Assembly: GCF_017353255.1 (NCBI RefSeq)
Contig: NZ_JAFMYU010000006.1
Span: 1 to 64,000 of the forward strand
Reading direction: 5' to 3'
DNA length: 64,000 nt
Source: Fibrella aquatilis
GTDB taxonomy: Bacteria; Bacteroidota; Bacteroidia; Cytophagales; Spirosomataceae
In this document: positions 33,584 through 42,996 of the stretch, piece by piece
Numbering within the stretch: position 1 is the stretch's first letter
How the letters are laid out: every line of letters starts with the position of its first letter
The notes under the pieces: generated by a model
What the model saw: the letters and a program-made list of their open reading frames with translations, nothing else
What the model was told of the DNA's origin: nothing
Databases searched by the model: none
Translations under genes and position numbers: made by a program

Positions 33584-34885
33584 ATGCGATTTCATTGCCG
33601 CTTTCTGTCCCTTGTTTTAGTAGGGTTGTTGTTTTCATTGGTAGCCGTTCGGGCGCAGAACAACCCTGAGTTTGTGTTTGGCGACCTCATACCCGATGCG
33701 CCGGAACTGGCTGCGCGGGGGACATACGCCGTGGGGGTACGGTCGCTGACGCTGGTGCACACGGGGCAGTGGGACGTGCTCCACGCCAGAAATGGCGAAA
33801 CGCCGCGCTACGACCGTCCGCTGCCGGTAGAGATCTGGTACCCCGCCACTATCCCTACTGGCAAGGCCGAACGAGTGGAGTATGAGCAGGTGATGGGCAA
33901 TTTCAACGACCCCAAACGGCCACTGATTCCGTTCACCTTCGCCGGACGGGCCGGGCGTGATGCTGAGCCAAACCGGGGCGCAGAAGCGTATCCGCTTTTG
34001 ATCGTATCGCACGGGTACACGGGGTCGCGGTTGTTGTTTACGTACCTGACTGAAAACCTGGCCTCGAAGGGCTACGTCGTGGTGTCTATTGACCATACCG
34101 AATCCACGTTTCGTGATGCGGCGGGGTTCCCCAGTACACTGCTTAACCGGGCGCTCGATGACCTGTTTGTGTTGAACGAAATGGCCCGTCTGGGTGAGAA
34201 AGGTGGTAAAACGTTCCTGGCCGGGCTGCTCGACGCCAACAACACCGGCCTGATTGGCTACTCGATGGGGGGCTATGGTGCCCTCAACGCCACGGGAGCG
34301 GGCTACAGCGCCAACGCCGGTAAATTCTTCGGGCAAATGACAGGCGGCAGCAAAGCCTTCGAGTCGCGGATGATGAGTTCGCCCGATTACAAGGCCTCGC
34401 TCGATCCGCGTATCAAGGCGGTGGTGGCGTTTGCGCCCTGGGGCATGGAACGCGGCTTTTGGGACGCCGACGGCCTGGCCGGACTGAAACTCCCCACCCT
34501 ATTTGTGGCGGGCAGCAAAGACGACATTTCGGGCTACGAGAAAGGAATCAAAGCCATCTTCGACGGGGCCGTAAACGCCGACCGGTATATGCTTACCTAC
34601 CTCAATGCCCGCCACAACGTGGCCCCCAACCCGCCGCCGGTAGAGTCGCTGAAGCCGGGTCTACACATCGACGAGTATTACCGCTACGCCGAACCCGCCT
34701 GGAACGAGCGGCGCATCAACAACATCAATCAGCACTTCGTCACGGCGTTTTTGGGTATGCACCTAAAGAAACAGGACTACGCCAAATACCTCGACGTGCC
34801 GCAAAGCGCCAATGATAGCCCGGTATGGACGGGCTTCAAACCCCGCTCATCGGTGGGACTGGAAATGCGACACGCCAAGCCGTAA
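33584..34885 (+). CDS. Exported alpha/beta hydrolase, dienelactone/PAF-acetylhydrolase-like
   Basis: A 433-residue protein with signal peptide MRFHCRFLSLVLVGLLFSLVAVRAQ. The fold features are PVEIWYPATI, LLIVSHGYTGSR (oxyanion strand), the nucleophile GYSMGGYGALN (about residue 227), FVAGSKDDISGY (acid) and a late His in YLNARHNVAP. The family includes platelet-activating-factor acetylhydrolases and poly-ester hydrolases; the true substrate is unknown. A TACCTTGC promoter-like box lies 45 bp upstream (33531-33538). Its stop codon is directly adjacent to the convergent DUF3820 stop. Confidence 0.85.
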   Translation: MRFHCRFLSLVLVGLLFSLVAVRAQNNPEFVFGDLIPDAPELAARGTYAVGVRSLTLVHTGQWDVLHARNGETPRYDRPLPVEIWYPATIPTGKAERVEYEQVMGNFNDPKRPLIPFTFAGRAGRDAEPNRGAEAYPLLIVSHGYTGSRLLFTYLTENLASKGYVVVSIDHTESTFRDAAGFPSTLLNRALDDLFVLNEMARLGEKGGKTFLAGLLDANNTGLIGYSMGGYGALNATGAGYSANAGKFFGQMTGGSKAFESRMMSSPDYKASLDPRIKAVVAFAPWGMERGFWDADGLAGLKLPTLFVAGSKDDISGYEKGIKAIFDGAVNADRYMLTYLNARHNVAPNPPPVESLKPGLHIDEYYRYAEPAWNERRINNINQHFVTAFLGMHLKKQDYAKYLDVPQSANDSPVWTGFKPRSSVGLEMRHAKP

Positions 34886-35116
34886 TTACCGCTTCGCTAA
34901 CTCATCCAGCAGGTAATCCAGGCCGTTGAGTTTGATCTCGTAGAGCGTTTGCAGGAGCATACCCAATTTGCCGGGAGGGAAGCCTTTTTTGGCGAACCAT
35001 TCGAGGTAATACATGGGTAAATCGCGGAGGATACGGCCCTTATACTTGCCGAACGGCATGGGATAGCGCAGCAGATCAAGCAGCAATTCAGCGTTGGGCA
35101 GGGCAGGCTCGGCCAT
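34886..35116 (-). CDS. DUF3820 family protein
   Basis: A 76-residue cytosolic protein. The core MPFGKYKGRILRDLPMYYLEWFAKKGFPPGKLG is the DUF3820 signature (sometimes annotated as a putative quorum-sensing-regulated virulence factor, without clear support). The fold is small and probably nucleic-acid or protein binding. It converges with the hydrolase gene with no spacer (stops at 34885 and 34886). Confidence 0.88.
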   Translation of the reverse strand: MAEPALPNAELLLDLLRYPMPFGKYKGRILRDLPMYYLEWFAKKGFPPGKLGMLLQTLYEIKLNGLDYLLDELAKR

Positions 35117-35187
35117 CGTATTTCGTCGTTAAGTCAACGTACATTCAGTTCCAAAGAACGGTCAATCCGGCATAGAACAACCTCAGC

Positions 35188-36606
35188 ATGAAAGACAACA
35201 GGTCAACACCCGTCGAAAATGGCACCGGCAACACCCGGCGTAGCTTCCTCAAGACACTCGGCGCGGTGGCGGCGGCTCCGGCAGCACTCACCACAGCCAC
35301 GGCGGCACCCACAACCCAGTACCTGAACCTGATAAAAAACCACGCCAGCAGCGCCGCCAACAGCAAGGTGCGCATTGCCCTGATCGGCACGGGCGGCATG
35401 GGCATCGGCGATACACAAACGGCGCTCATGGTCGACGGGGTAGAGATGGTGGCGGCCTGTGATCTCTACGACGGGCGATTGCGGCGGGCCAAAGAACTCT
35501 GGGGCGACGGCCTTACCGTAACCCGCGACTACCGCACCCTGATTGATCGCCCCGACATCGACGCCGTAATCAACGCCACGACTGACCACTGGCACGAAAA
35601 AATATCGTCAGACGCCATGCGCAAGGGCAAGCACGTCTACTGCGAAAAGCCGATGGTGCAGAAAGTAGAAGACGGCCATACGCTGATCAAAGTGGCGAAT
35701 GAGACAGGCAAGGTGTTTCAGGTGGGCAGTCAGTTTGCTTCTTCCATCATCATTGCCAAAGCCAAAGAACTCCTGAAAGCAGGTGAGATTGGTGAGATCG
35801 TGTTTGCCGAAGCACAATATGACCGCCACAGCGCGATGGGTGCCTGGCAGTACTCCATCCCACCCGACGCCTCGCCCCAGACGGTAGACTGGGATACGTA
35901 CCTGGGCAGTGCCCCCAAGCGCCCCTGGGACCCACTCCGGTTTTTCCGGTGGCGCAACTACCAGGACTACGGTACCGGCATCGCGGGTGATCTGTACGTC
36001 CACCTGCTCACCAGCCTGCACACCGTCACGGGGTCGCTGGGGCCGAACCGGGTGTATTCGAGCGGGGGCACACGCTACTGGAAAGACGGTCGCGATGTGC
36101 CTGATATTCAGCTCAGTATCTACGATTACCCCAAAACCGAGCAGCACCCGGAGTTCAACCTCACCACCCGCGCCAACTTTGTAGATGGCGGCGGTGGCTC
36201 CTACATGGTGCGGCTGGTAGGCACCGAAGGCGACCTCTCCCTGGGCTGGGACAGCCTGACGGTGCGCAAAAACAAATTTCCGAAAGCGCCAGGCCTGTCG
36301 ATTGATAATTTTCCGAAAGATCAGAAAGACCTGTACGTCGCCGAATACGCCAGACTATACCCATCGCTGCCCGAAATGGAAGGCCCGAAGGAGTTCAAAT
36401 ACACCGTACCGAAAGACTACAAAGGCGACCGCTACGAACACTTCGTTAACTTCTTCGGCTCCATCCGCGACAAGAAACCAAACATCGAAGACGCCACCTT
36501 CGGCCTCCGCACCTGCGGCCCCACCCAATGCGGCAACCTGAGCCTGTTCCAGAAAAAGATCGTGACCTGGGACCCGGTGAAGATGAAAATTGGCAGCGTG
36601 GCGTAA
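35188..36606 (+). CDS. Tat-exported Gfo/Idh/MocA family oxidoreductase
   Basis: A 472-residue NAD(P)-dependent sugar or inositol oxidoreductase. The N-terminus carries a perfect twin-arginine motif TRRSFLK (residues 12-18) followed by an Ala-rich hydrophobic stretch, so the folded enzyme with its cofactor is probably exported. The Rossmann motif is IALIGTGGMGIGD (about 55-67), and the family EKP motif is in YCEKPMVQKVEDG. The second domain follows from about residue 190. Related exported members in Bacteroidota act on glycosides or N-acetylated sugars; the substrate here is unknown. It stands alone between convergent genes. Confidence 0.87.
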   Translation: MKDNRSTPVENGTGNTRRSFLKTLGAVAAAPAALTTATAAPTTQYLNLIKNHASSAANSKVRIALIGTGGMGIGDTQTALMVDGVEMVAACDLYDGRLRRAKELWGDGLTVTRDYRTLIDRPDIDAVINATTDHWHEKISSDAMRKGKHVYCEKPMVQKVEDGHTLIKVANETGKVFQVGSQFASSIIIAKAKELLKAGEIGEIVFAEAQYDRHSAMGAWQYSIPPDASPQTVDWDTYLGSAPKRPWDPLRFFRWRNYQDYGTGIAGDLYVHLLTSLHTVTGSLGPNRVYSSGGTRYWKDGRDVPDIQLSIYDYPKTEQHPEFNLTTRANFVDGGGGSYMVRLVGTEGDLSLGWDSLTVRKNKFPKAPGLSIDNFPKDQKDLYVAEYARLYPSLPEMEGPKEFKYTVPKDYKGDRYEHFVNFFGSIRDKKPNIEDATFGLRTCGPTQCGNLSLFQKKIVTWDPVKMKIGSVA

Positions 36607-36686
36607 AGATCAGAAGCAGTGGGTAGTGGCAGTAAACAGGCTTCGCATATATGGCCATTACCCACCATATACTGCCTATAGACAGG

Positions 36687-37307
36687 TTAGGTGATAATAG
36701 TGAAGCGTTTGTACTGTGTAGTGATCGTTACATTTTTCGCACCCTGTCGGGTATAGAGCGGACGTTTTGTGACAACCTGAATGATGTCACCTGGAATCAC
36801 TGTGATCGATTCTGGTTTCCTAAATCGAAACGATTCAGCTTTTACGTCGACGATGATCTTTTTAAAGCCCTCCGAAAATTCGAAAAGGCCAAAAATGCCT
36901 CCACTTTCGTAAGCGACACCCAAGTCAGGGTCATATGCCAACTGCTCACCCTGCCAATACGTGGTAACACCAAGCCAAATGTTTTGTGATGGCCACCACT
37001 GTGTGAGCAAATTGGCGGGTGGCAAACCATTGCTGTAATCAACGCCAATTCTCAACTCAAGATAATACTCCGGGTAATGGTTCTCATCGGCTTTACTGGC
37101 TAACGTGGGTATTTCAACCGTAAGATCCGTAGAGGCGACTCCATCCAAGTTCACATCGACAGGTAAGTCAGTTGTCGAACTGATCACTTTGTACTTACCG
37201 TGAAAACGGTCGTGGATAGCTACGAGTGGGTTTAGCGGTTCTGGCGAAATGATTGAACAACCCCATAGCCAAGATGTGGTCAGCAGTATGGCAAATAGCT
37301 TCTTCAT
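36687..37307 (-). CDS. Putative lipoprotein of unknown function
   Basis: A 206-residue exported protein. Starting at the ATG 37307 it has a lipoprotein signal (MKKLFAILLTTSWLWGC, Cys at 17). The rest is beta-rich with no family I recognise; tryptophan and tyrosine are frequent (LTQWWPSQNIWLGVTTYWQGEQ). An N-terminal extension to 37331 is possible but would weaken the signal. The gene is AT-richer than both neighbours, suggesting recent acquisition. Confidence 0.72.
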   Translation of the reverse strand: MKKLFAILLTTSWLWGCSIISPEPLNPLVAIHDRFHGKYKVISSTTDLPVDVNLDGVASTDLTVEIPTLASKADENHYPEYYLELRIGVDYSNGLPPANLLTQWWPSQNIWLGVTTYWQGEQLAYDPDLGVAYESGGIFGLFEFSEGFKKIIVDVKAESFRFRKPESITVIPGDIIQVVTKRPLYTRQGAKNVTITTQYKRFTIIT

Positions 37308-37445
37308 CAGAAAGTTAAGTTTTGTTACCAAATGTATCGGCTTTATCCTATTCTTACAATAGGCTATATTGGATAATCACTTCATCTGTACGTGGTAAAT
37401 CCCCACCCACTGTCGCTTTTCTATTTGACTCTAAACCAGCTTTTT

Positions 37446-39044
37446 ATGTATCTCGAACGCCGTCTTTTCCTGAAGCAACTGGGCCTGGGGGCCGTTGGCC
37501 TCAGCATAGCTTCTACCAATGCCGTATGGGCCGCGCCGCTGCGTTCGGTGAAGTTGCCGCGCAGTTTGCCAGGGCTTCAGGGAGTCGACCCCGCCGGGCT
37601 TCTCGACTTTCTGAACACTGTTGAGAAAGCAAGCCTCAACGTGCACAGCCTGATGGTGGTGCGCCACGGGCAGGTGGTGGCCGAGGGCTGGTGGGCACCC
37701 TACGCGTCCGACCTGAAGCACACGCTCTATTCGCTTAGTAAAAGTTTTACCTCTACGGCGATGGGCATGGCTGTAGCCGAGAAGCGGCTAACGGTCGACG
37801 ATAAGGTGGTATCATTTTTCAAGGACCAACTGCCCGACACCGTCAGCGCCAACCTGGCGGCCATGCGGGTGAAAGACCTGCTAAGTATGGCCACCGGACA
37901 TGCCAAAGACACGGCACCGACGTTTCGGGGAAAAGAAAACACCAACTGGATCAAGACGTTTCTGGCACAACCCGTTGAGCATGAGCCGGGTACGCATTTT
38001 GTGTATAACAGCGGCGCCACCTACATGCTGTCGGCCATTGTGCAGAAGCTGACAGGGCAGTCGGTGCTGACGTATTTGAAACCGCGCTTGTTTGGTCCGC
38101 TGGGGATTGAGGGGGCCGACTGGGAAGTGGACCCCAACGGCATCAATACGGGCGGTTGGGGGTTGCGGCTGCGGACGGAAGACATTGCCAAATTCGGGCA
38201 GTTGTATTTGCAGAAGGGCCTCTGGAACGGTAAACGGCTCATTGCCGAAAACTGGATTACCGACGCCACAAAGGTGCAGATTATGCAGCCCGGCACCGAC
38301 GCCAACAGCGATTGGCAACAGGGCTACGGCTACCAGTTTTGGCGGTGCCGCCACGACGCCTACCGGGGCGACGGGGCCTACGGACAATACTGTATCGTCA
38401 TGCCAGACCAGGACGCTGTCATTGCTATTACCTCCGAAACGGCCAACATGCCCGCCGTACTCAACGCTGTCTGGACCCATATTTTACCCGCGTTTGGACC
38501 AACCGCATTAACCGCTGCCGTGCAGGCTCCGCTAACGCAAAAGTTAAACAGCCTTGCCCTGCCGCTACCAGTCGGCGAAGGGTCGTCGGCGATGGCCGCC
38601 AGTGTCAGCGGAAAAACGTATGCCTTTGCCGATAACGCACTGAAAGCCACCGCTGCTTCGCTCACGTTCGGCAAAGACGGGGCCATCTTCAAACTCCACG
38701 ACGACCAGGGCGACCATCAGGTGTTGTGTGGTATCAACCGCTGGGCCAACGGCGAGACAACCTTTTCCTCTACCCCGCTGAAGCTGACCGAAACGCTGAT
38801 TCCCGGCGAGACCAAAACCCGCACCGCCGCCACCGGCACCTGGACCGACCCCAACACGTTCTCGATGACGTGGCGGTTTATTGAAACGGCTCACTACGAG
38901 ACTGTTACCTGTCAGTTTGGCACCGACAATACGATGACTGTTGCGTTTGAAAGCAGCCTGTCGAAACTGACAAAAGCCAAAGACAAGCGCCCTGTGCTCC
39001 AGGGTAAACTGTCAGGTTCGGAAGTAGGTATGAAAACGAAGTAG
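37446..39044 (+). CDS. Exported serine hydrolase, class C beta-lactamase-like
   Basis: A 532-residue protein. The ATG at 37446 gives a Tat-like start (ERRLFLKQLGLGAVGLSIAS). The penicillin-binding/beta-lactamase fold runs to about residue 370: the nucleophile is in YSLSKSFTSTA (SxxK), and YNSG (VYNSGATYML) is the YxN-like second motif. A C-terminal domain of about 150 residues (from about 385) is beta-rich and resembles the lipocalin-like extensions of such hydrolases. Activity on D-amino-acid peptides or esters is as plausible as on beta-lactams. Confidence 0.83.
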   Translation: MYLERRLFLKQLGLGAVGLSIASTNAVWAAPLRSVKLPRSLPGLQGVDPAGLLDFLNTVEKASLNVHSLMVVRHGQVVAEGWWAPYASDLKHTLYSLSKSFTSTAMGMAVAEKRLTVDDKVVSFFKDQLPDTVSANLAAMRVKDLLSMATGHAKDTAPTFRGKENTNWIKTFLAQPVEHEPGTHFVYNSGATYMLSAIVQKLTGQSVLTYLKPRLFGPLGIEGADWEVDPNGINTGGWGLRLRTEDIAKFGQLYLQKGLWNGKRLIAENWITDATKVQIMQPGTDANSDWQQGYGYQFWRCRHDAYRGDGAYGQYCIVMPDQDAVIAITSETANMPAVLNAVWTHILPAFGPTALTAAVQAPLTQKLNSLALPLPVGEGSSAMAASVSGKTYAFADNALKATAASLTFGKDGAIFKLHDDQGDHQVLCGINRWANGETTFSSTPLKLTETLIPGETKTRTAATGTWTDPNTFSMTWRFIETAHYETVTCQFGTDNTMTVAFESSLSKLTKAKDKRPVLQGKLSGSEVGMKTK

Positions 39045-39313
39045 CTGGATGTGCACGTGTATCTGCACGTACGCATGAACGCCAGGCATCAACGGGTGCA
39101 GAAAGAAGTGGTCCGGCTGCTTGAGCCAGGCCACCGGCTGGGCTGGAGTCCCGTTTATCCAACCTGGTTTATCAGGGGTATGCGGGTGCAGCAGCTCAAC
39201 GAACGAAGCCACCTGGTCACCCCAGTCTACCTGACACAAATCTGTTGACGGGCCACTAAACTTTTCACCGTCAGAACCGTCTAACCTGCATAAATCGTTA
39301 ATCGATACAGGTG
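39045..39313. other. 269-bp intergenic region, no supported gene
   Basis: Short frames exist on both strands (for example 39051-39248 plus), but neither has a recognisable domain. The sequence is not a word-repeat inverted repeat. It may be a decayed gene end or the leader of the DUF6600-type gene. Confidence 0.4.
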
Positions 39314-40777
39314 ATGAACGGATCAGGGTTTTTCAGAATAGGCGCGGTGGGACTGGTCATCAGCTTTGCCGGCATGGCCTTGTCTTGTGCGCAGGGAGGC
39401 TACAACCAGCCAGGCTACGGCCAGCAGGGCAACAACTACCCACCCGACTATGGGCAACAGGGTGGCTATAATCAGCAACAGCCGGGCTACGGACAGCAGC
39501 CATACAACCAGTATGGGCAGCAGGGGTCGCCCAACTTCTACAGCGAGTTAAGCCCCTACGGTCAGTGGGTGCAGACACCTGAATACGGCACCGTCTGGAT
39601 TCCCAACGCCGGACCAGACTTCCAGCCCTACGCCTCCAACGGCCACTGGGTCGTGACCGAATACGGCAACACCTGGGTGTCTGATTACCCCTGGGGCTGG
39701 GCACCGTTTCACTACGGCCGCTGGTATCAGGACCGGTATCGGGGCTGGGCCTGGGTGCCGGGCAACGACTGGGGACCAGCCTGGGTGTCGTGGCGGTCGG
39801 GTGGTGGTTACTACGGCTGGGCACCACTGGGGCCGGGCCTTAACGTGAACATCAACATCAACATTCCGGCCCCCTACTGGACGTTTGTGCCGCAGGTATA
39901 CATCACCAGCCCGCGCCTATATAGCTATTGTGTGCCTCGTCAGCGGGTTTACAATATCTACCAAAGCACCACGATCATCAACAACGTATATCGCGTGAAC
40001 AACCGCGACTACGCCTATGGGCCACGCCGCGACGAGATCGAGCGGGTAACGCGGCGGTCGGTACCAGTCTACCGTATTGAAAACGCCGGTCGGCCTGGCC
40101 GCGACGAGGTACGTGGCGACGCCGTAGGCATTTACCGCCCCAACGAAAACCGGGCCGCCCGTAGAGATGGCAATCGGGGTGATGGCCGCTACGACGCCAA
40201 CAGCAATGGTGGCCGGGGTAGTGCGCCCATCTATGGCGACTCACGCCGTAACGGTTATCCCAATGCAGGGACGTATCCGAATGGCAACGCCCGTGGCAAT
40301 GGCGGTACTTATTCTGGGGAAACACAGCGCACGCCTACCACGCCCACACCTGATGCCACGCCATCGTACCCACAACGCGGCGGGTATGGCGGCTGGTCGC
40401 GGGGAAGCGGTGGCGGAAGGGCCATTGACGCTACGCCCTCGCAACCACAAGCACAACAGGAGGCACCTGCCCAAAATCAGCCTTACAGCCCACCCGTAGA
40501 GCGGCAACCGCAACCGTCGTATCCGCAACAGCAGGGCGGCTGGGGTGGCCGTCGGGGTGGTGGTGGATATACGCAACCTGATGCACCTGCTCAGGCCAGC
40601 CCTCAGCCACAGACACAACGTGGTGGTGGTTTCGAACGGCAGGCGCAACCTCAGCCAGAAGCACAGCCTCAGGCACGAGAGCAAAACGCTGGCAATGAGC
40701 AGCGTGGTCAGGGTGGCCAGCCGCAGCAACCCCAGGGTGGTGGTGTCGGCGGTCGCGGTTCCCGCGGGCCACGGTAG
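39314..40777 (+). CDS. Exported DUF6600-type protein with long low-complexity tails
   Basis: A 487-residue exported protein. A hydrophobic signal (GAVGLVISFAGMALSCAQ) is followed by a Gln/Gly/Tyr/Asn repeat region (residues about 30-72, with YGQQG and GYNQ units). Next comes a Trp/Tyr-rich globular domain (about 75-235: SPYGQWVQTPEYGTVWIP, WGWAPFHYGRWY, WVPGNDWGPAWVSWR) that fits DUF6600. The C-terminal 250 residues are Arg/Gly/Gln/Pro-rich and disordered. A Cys at about 25 could be a lipoprotein site but the lipobox is weak. Function unknown; the domain is usually surface or periplasmic. A clear terminator follows. GTG 39311 is an alternative start. Confidence 0.78.
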   Translation: MNGSGFFRIGAVGLVISFAGMALSCAQGGYNQPGYGQQGNNYPPDYGQQGGYNQQQPGYGQQPYNQYGQQGSPNFYSELSPYGQWVQTPEYGTVWIPNAGPDFQPYASNGHWVVTEYGNTWVSDYPWGWAPFHYGRWYQDRYRGWAWVPGNDWGPAWVSWRSGGGYYGWAPLGPGLNVNININIPAPYWTFVPQVYITSPRLYSYCVPRQRVYNIYQSTTIINNVYRVNNRDYAYGPRRDEIERVTRRSVPVYRIENAGRPGRDEVRGDAVGIYRPNENRAARRDGNRGDGRYDANSNGGRGSAPIYGDSRRNGYPNAGTYPNGNARGNGGTYSGETQRTPTTPTPDATPSYPQRGGYGGWSRGSGGGRAIDATPSQPQAQQEAPAQNQPYSPPVERQPQPSYPQQQGGWGGRRGGGGYTQPDAPAQASPQPQTQRGGGFERQAQPQPEAQPQAREQNAGNEQRGQGGQPQQPQGGGVGGRGSRGPR

Positions 40778-40792
40778 GGATTCACTGATATG

Positions 40793-40835
40793 GTAACAAA
40801 AAAGGCCAGCTCCGTACAGGGCTGGCTTTTTTGTT
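40793..40835 (+). terminator. Intrinsic terminator after the DUF6600-type gene
   Basis: GGCCAGC (40804-40810) pairs with GCTGGC (40821-40826), flanked by an A tract on the left and a T run on the right. The flanks also pair and make it bidirectional in form. Confidence 0.8.
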
Positions 40836-40957
40836 AGTGAGTCTCTAATCACCGCATTGGTCTTTTCTCAGCTGATGGATGCCATTCAATAAGTTGTCGA
40901 AACGGAATAGTTGGTCAGGCTGTAAAGACAGCACAACCACTCCACTGACATAGACAC

Positions 40958-41491
40958 ATGAAAACCCAACCGCTTGATACGCCCAGGATTGCCGCTGCCT
41001 ATGACAAATCGGCTATCGACCCCAACACGACCCTCGACATATTTATTGGCCCAAGGAACACAGTTACTGAACTGGCCGACACCGTTGAAACGCTGGATGG
41101 TGTGCGGGCCGAGACCATCGACATTGCCAACGAACAGGACGGCACCCACCTGGAAGTGATCGTACTGGAAGAACAACTGGCCGACCAGCCCGATAAAGAC
41201 CAGATCGATAATTTCGTGACCGTCGACGGCATTGGACCGGAGGTGGCGGCGTTGCTACTAGCGGGGGGCATTCGTACGTTTCGGCAACTGGCCAACACGC
41301 CTATTGAGCGAATCCGGGAAATACTGGACGCTGCTGGTCCCCGTTTTCGCGTACACGATGCCGCCAGCTGGTCAGCAAAAGCCAGTAAACTAGCTCACTA
41401 TGAGCCGTTTAGTCAGTCAGATGAGGCGCAGCTTCCGTACGGGCTTGCGCACTGGCCAAATCAGACAACAAAGGGTGAGCCAATGGCCTGA
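40958..41491 (+). CDS. Helix-hairpin-helix domain protein
   Basis: A 177-residue cytosolic protein. Residues about 90-150 (FVTVDGIGPEVAALLLAGGIRTFRQLANTPIERIREILDAAGPRF) form a double HhH region of the kind seen fused to ribosomal proteins or in small Bacteroidota and cyanobacterial DNA/RNA-binding proteins. The N-terminal 80 residues are acidic with no recognised family. It probably binds nucleic acid or mediates protein contacts; the exact role is unknown. A Pro-rich tail follows. It stands alone. Confidence 0.72.
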   Translation: MKTQPLDTPRIAAAYDKSAIDPNTTLDIFIGPRNTVTELADTVETLDGVRAETIDIANEQDGTHLEVIVLEEQLADQPDKDQIDNFVTVDGIGPEVAALLLAGGIRTFRQLANTPIERIREILDAAGPRFRVHDAASWSAKASKLAHYEPFSQSDEAQLPYGLAHWPNQTTKGEPMA

Positions 41492-41594
41492 CAAGGAAGC
41501 AGGTTCAGCAGTCTACGTGTTGGAGCCAACTTTAGGCAATACATTACGGTTAATGCAGAAAGGGTAATTCCAGCTACCACTTTTCTGCCGCTAC

Positions 41595-41990
41595 ATGACC
41601 CAAAACGAGATCTACGATCAACTGATTGCCGCCGTTACCGATAACCTCACCAGCCCCTGGACCATCTGCCGCCTCAACGGCCGCTACCTCGACAATGGGC
41701 TGGATGTTGAGTTCGACGGCATTTATTTAACGCCCGACGGTGATGAAAAACCGCTCTCGACCGATTTCCACGAAGACGTAACCGAGGCTGTGGTAGCGCT
41801 TTACCAGCTCCGCAAAACGCAGGGCCAATCCCGTGCCAATGTGTTGCAGCTCGACCTGTCGGCGCAAGGCAAGTATACCGTGCAGTATAGTTGGGACCAG
41901 GAGATACAGGACGAGGAGGACCATTTTAATAACGGCGGCACCGCCCGCGAGTGGCAGGCCATCCGCGAGGCAAAATACGGGGCGGCGTAG
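41595..41990 (+). CDS. Hypothetical protein, possibly DUF600/YezG-like
   Basis: A 131-residue acidic cytosolic protein. The pattern of an N-terminal helix (EIYDQLIAAVTDNL), a strand with WTICRLNGRYLDNGLDVEF, a central helix and a YTVQYSWD strand before an acidic tail resembles immunity proteins of the YezG/DUF600 group. The match is weak and I would not name it with confidence. No toxin gene is adjacent. The following membrane protein gene starts 37 bp downstream on the same strand. Confidence 0.6.
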   Translation: MTQNEIYDQLIAAVTDNLTSPWTICRLNGRYLDNGLDVEFDGIYLTPDGDEKPLSTDFHEDVTEAVVALYQLRKTQGQSRANVLQLDLSAQGKYTVQYSWDQEIQDEEDHFNNGGTAREWQAIREAKYGAA

Positions 41991-42027
41991 CCCATGTCCG
42001 TGTCCTAACCATTCACCCAACAGTTCG

Positions 42028-42429
42028 ATGCCTACAGCCCGTATAACTATCGATTTTGGCCTGGTGGTGCTGATCTGGCTCGTACAACTGATTGTTTACC
42101 CCAGTTTTCGGTATTATAACCCCACTGAACTGGCCATTTGGCACCCGAAATACAGTAACCTGATTACGCTCATTGTGGGACCGTTGATGCTGGCGCAGGT
42201 GGCACTGGTGGGTACCGAGCTGTGGCAGCGTTTTACGTGGCCTACCCTGCTATCGGCCATCCTGGTGGGGCTGATGTGGGTGGCCACGGCATTTGTCTCT
42301 GTGCCCATTCACAACGCCATTGCGGTTGGCAACGCCTCCCCCACCACCCTGGCCCGCCTGGTCGATACCAACTGGCTCCGCACCATCGGCTGGACAATCA
42401 TTTTTTTGATGGGGGTTATTCGACATTAG
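42028..42429 (+). CDS. Small integral membrane protein with four helices (DUF1772-like)
   Basis: A 133-residue membrane protein with four helices (LVVLIWLVQLIVYPSF, LITLIVGPLMLAQVALV, LLSAILVGLMWVATAFV, IGWTIIFLMGVI). The motif VSVPIHNAIAVGN after helix 3 is like anthrone-oxygenase/DUF1772 relatives. Function unknown. The ATG at 42028 is the first that gives the hydrophobic N-terminus. It converges with the DinB gene 27 bp away. Confidence 0.75.
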   Translation: MPTARITIDFGLVVLIWLVQLIVYPSFRYYNPTELAIWHPKYSNLITLIVGPLMLAQVALVGTELWQRFTWPTLLSAILVGLMWVATAFVSVPIHNAIAVGNASPTTLARLVDTNWLRTIGWTIIFLMGVIRH

Positions 42430-42456
42430 TCATATTCAGCTACTAATGACCAATGA

Positions 42457-42954
42457 CTATGTCCACGGCTCGTCAGCGCTGGGGCCGTAACTGCCGGGAA
42501 TTGGGATGTCGAGCAGGCGGAGGTATACGCCCAGTTGGGCGCGGTGATGCACCGTTTGTGAATAAGCCATGCGGATGGTTTCGCCTTTCGTTTCGGTGCT
42601 GAAAATAGTATCTCCCTCACGTAGCGTAAACATTGGCTCCAGATCGGCTGCCGTAGCGGTGCTCAGGGCCGCTTTGCCTTCGGCCAGTGACTTCTCGAAA
42701 AGGGCCAGCACGTCGGCAGTAGTGTCAACATGGGTTGGCGCGTAATCCATCACGGCAAAGTCAATACCGTCGGTGTGCAGCGCCATTGGCACCCAGGAGG
42801 GCAGTTCGGCAATGTGTACGGCTAACGTCCGCATAGGCATACTTTTTGGGTGCGGCTGCCAGTCGAGCTTATCGTCGGGAATACGGTTAAGCATCTTGCG
42901 GGTGGTGCTGCTTTCCATATCCATTTCTGCGGTGAGCGATTCAATGATGTTCAT
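42457..42954 (-). CDS. DinB/YfiT family putative metal-dependent protein
   Basis: A 165-residue protein of the DinB four-helix-bundle superfamily. Three conserved histidines of the putative metal site are seen: in LAVHIAELPSW (about residue 44), and in QTVHHRAQLGVYLRLL near the end (about 130-134). Members act as thiol-dependent S-transferases or unknown hydrolases. The ATG at 42954 is chosen because the upstream extension (to 42987) overlaps an operator-like inverted repeat. It is divergent from an exported lipase/esterase; the shared upstream region has repeated TTTGGT/ACCAAA sites. Confidence 0.82.
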   Translation of the reverse strand: MNIIESLTAEMDMESSTTRKMLNRIPDDKLDWQPHPKSMPMRTLAVHIAELPSWVPMALHTDGIDFAVMDYAPTHVDTTADVLALFEKSLAEGKAALSTATAADLEPMFTLREGDTIFSTETKGETIRMAYSQTVHHRAQLGVYLRLLDIPIPGSYGPSADEPWT

Positions 42955-42964
42955 AGTCGTTCGG

Positions 42965-42981
42965 TTTGGTTGAGCACCAAA
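42965..42981. promoter_or_regulatory. Operator-like inverted repeat upstream of the DinB gene
   Basis: TTTGGT (42965-42970) and ACCAAA (42976-42981) are separated by 5 nt, 10 bp before the DinB ATG (42954). The half-site equals that of the larger repeat at 43097-43129, so a common regulator of both divergent genes is plausible. Confidence 0.55.
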
Positions 42982-42996
42982 GGTCACAGTAGGTAG

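Noticed and set aside
39051-39248. 65-codon plus-strand frame between the serine hydrolase and DUF6600-type genes
   Set aside because: No domain, and a minus-strand frame covers the same bases equally well; I could not support either as a gene.
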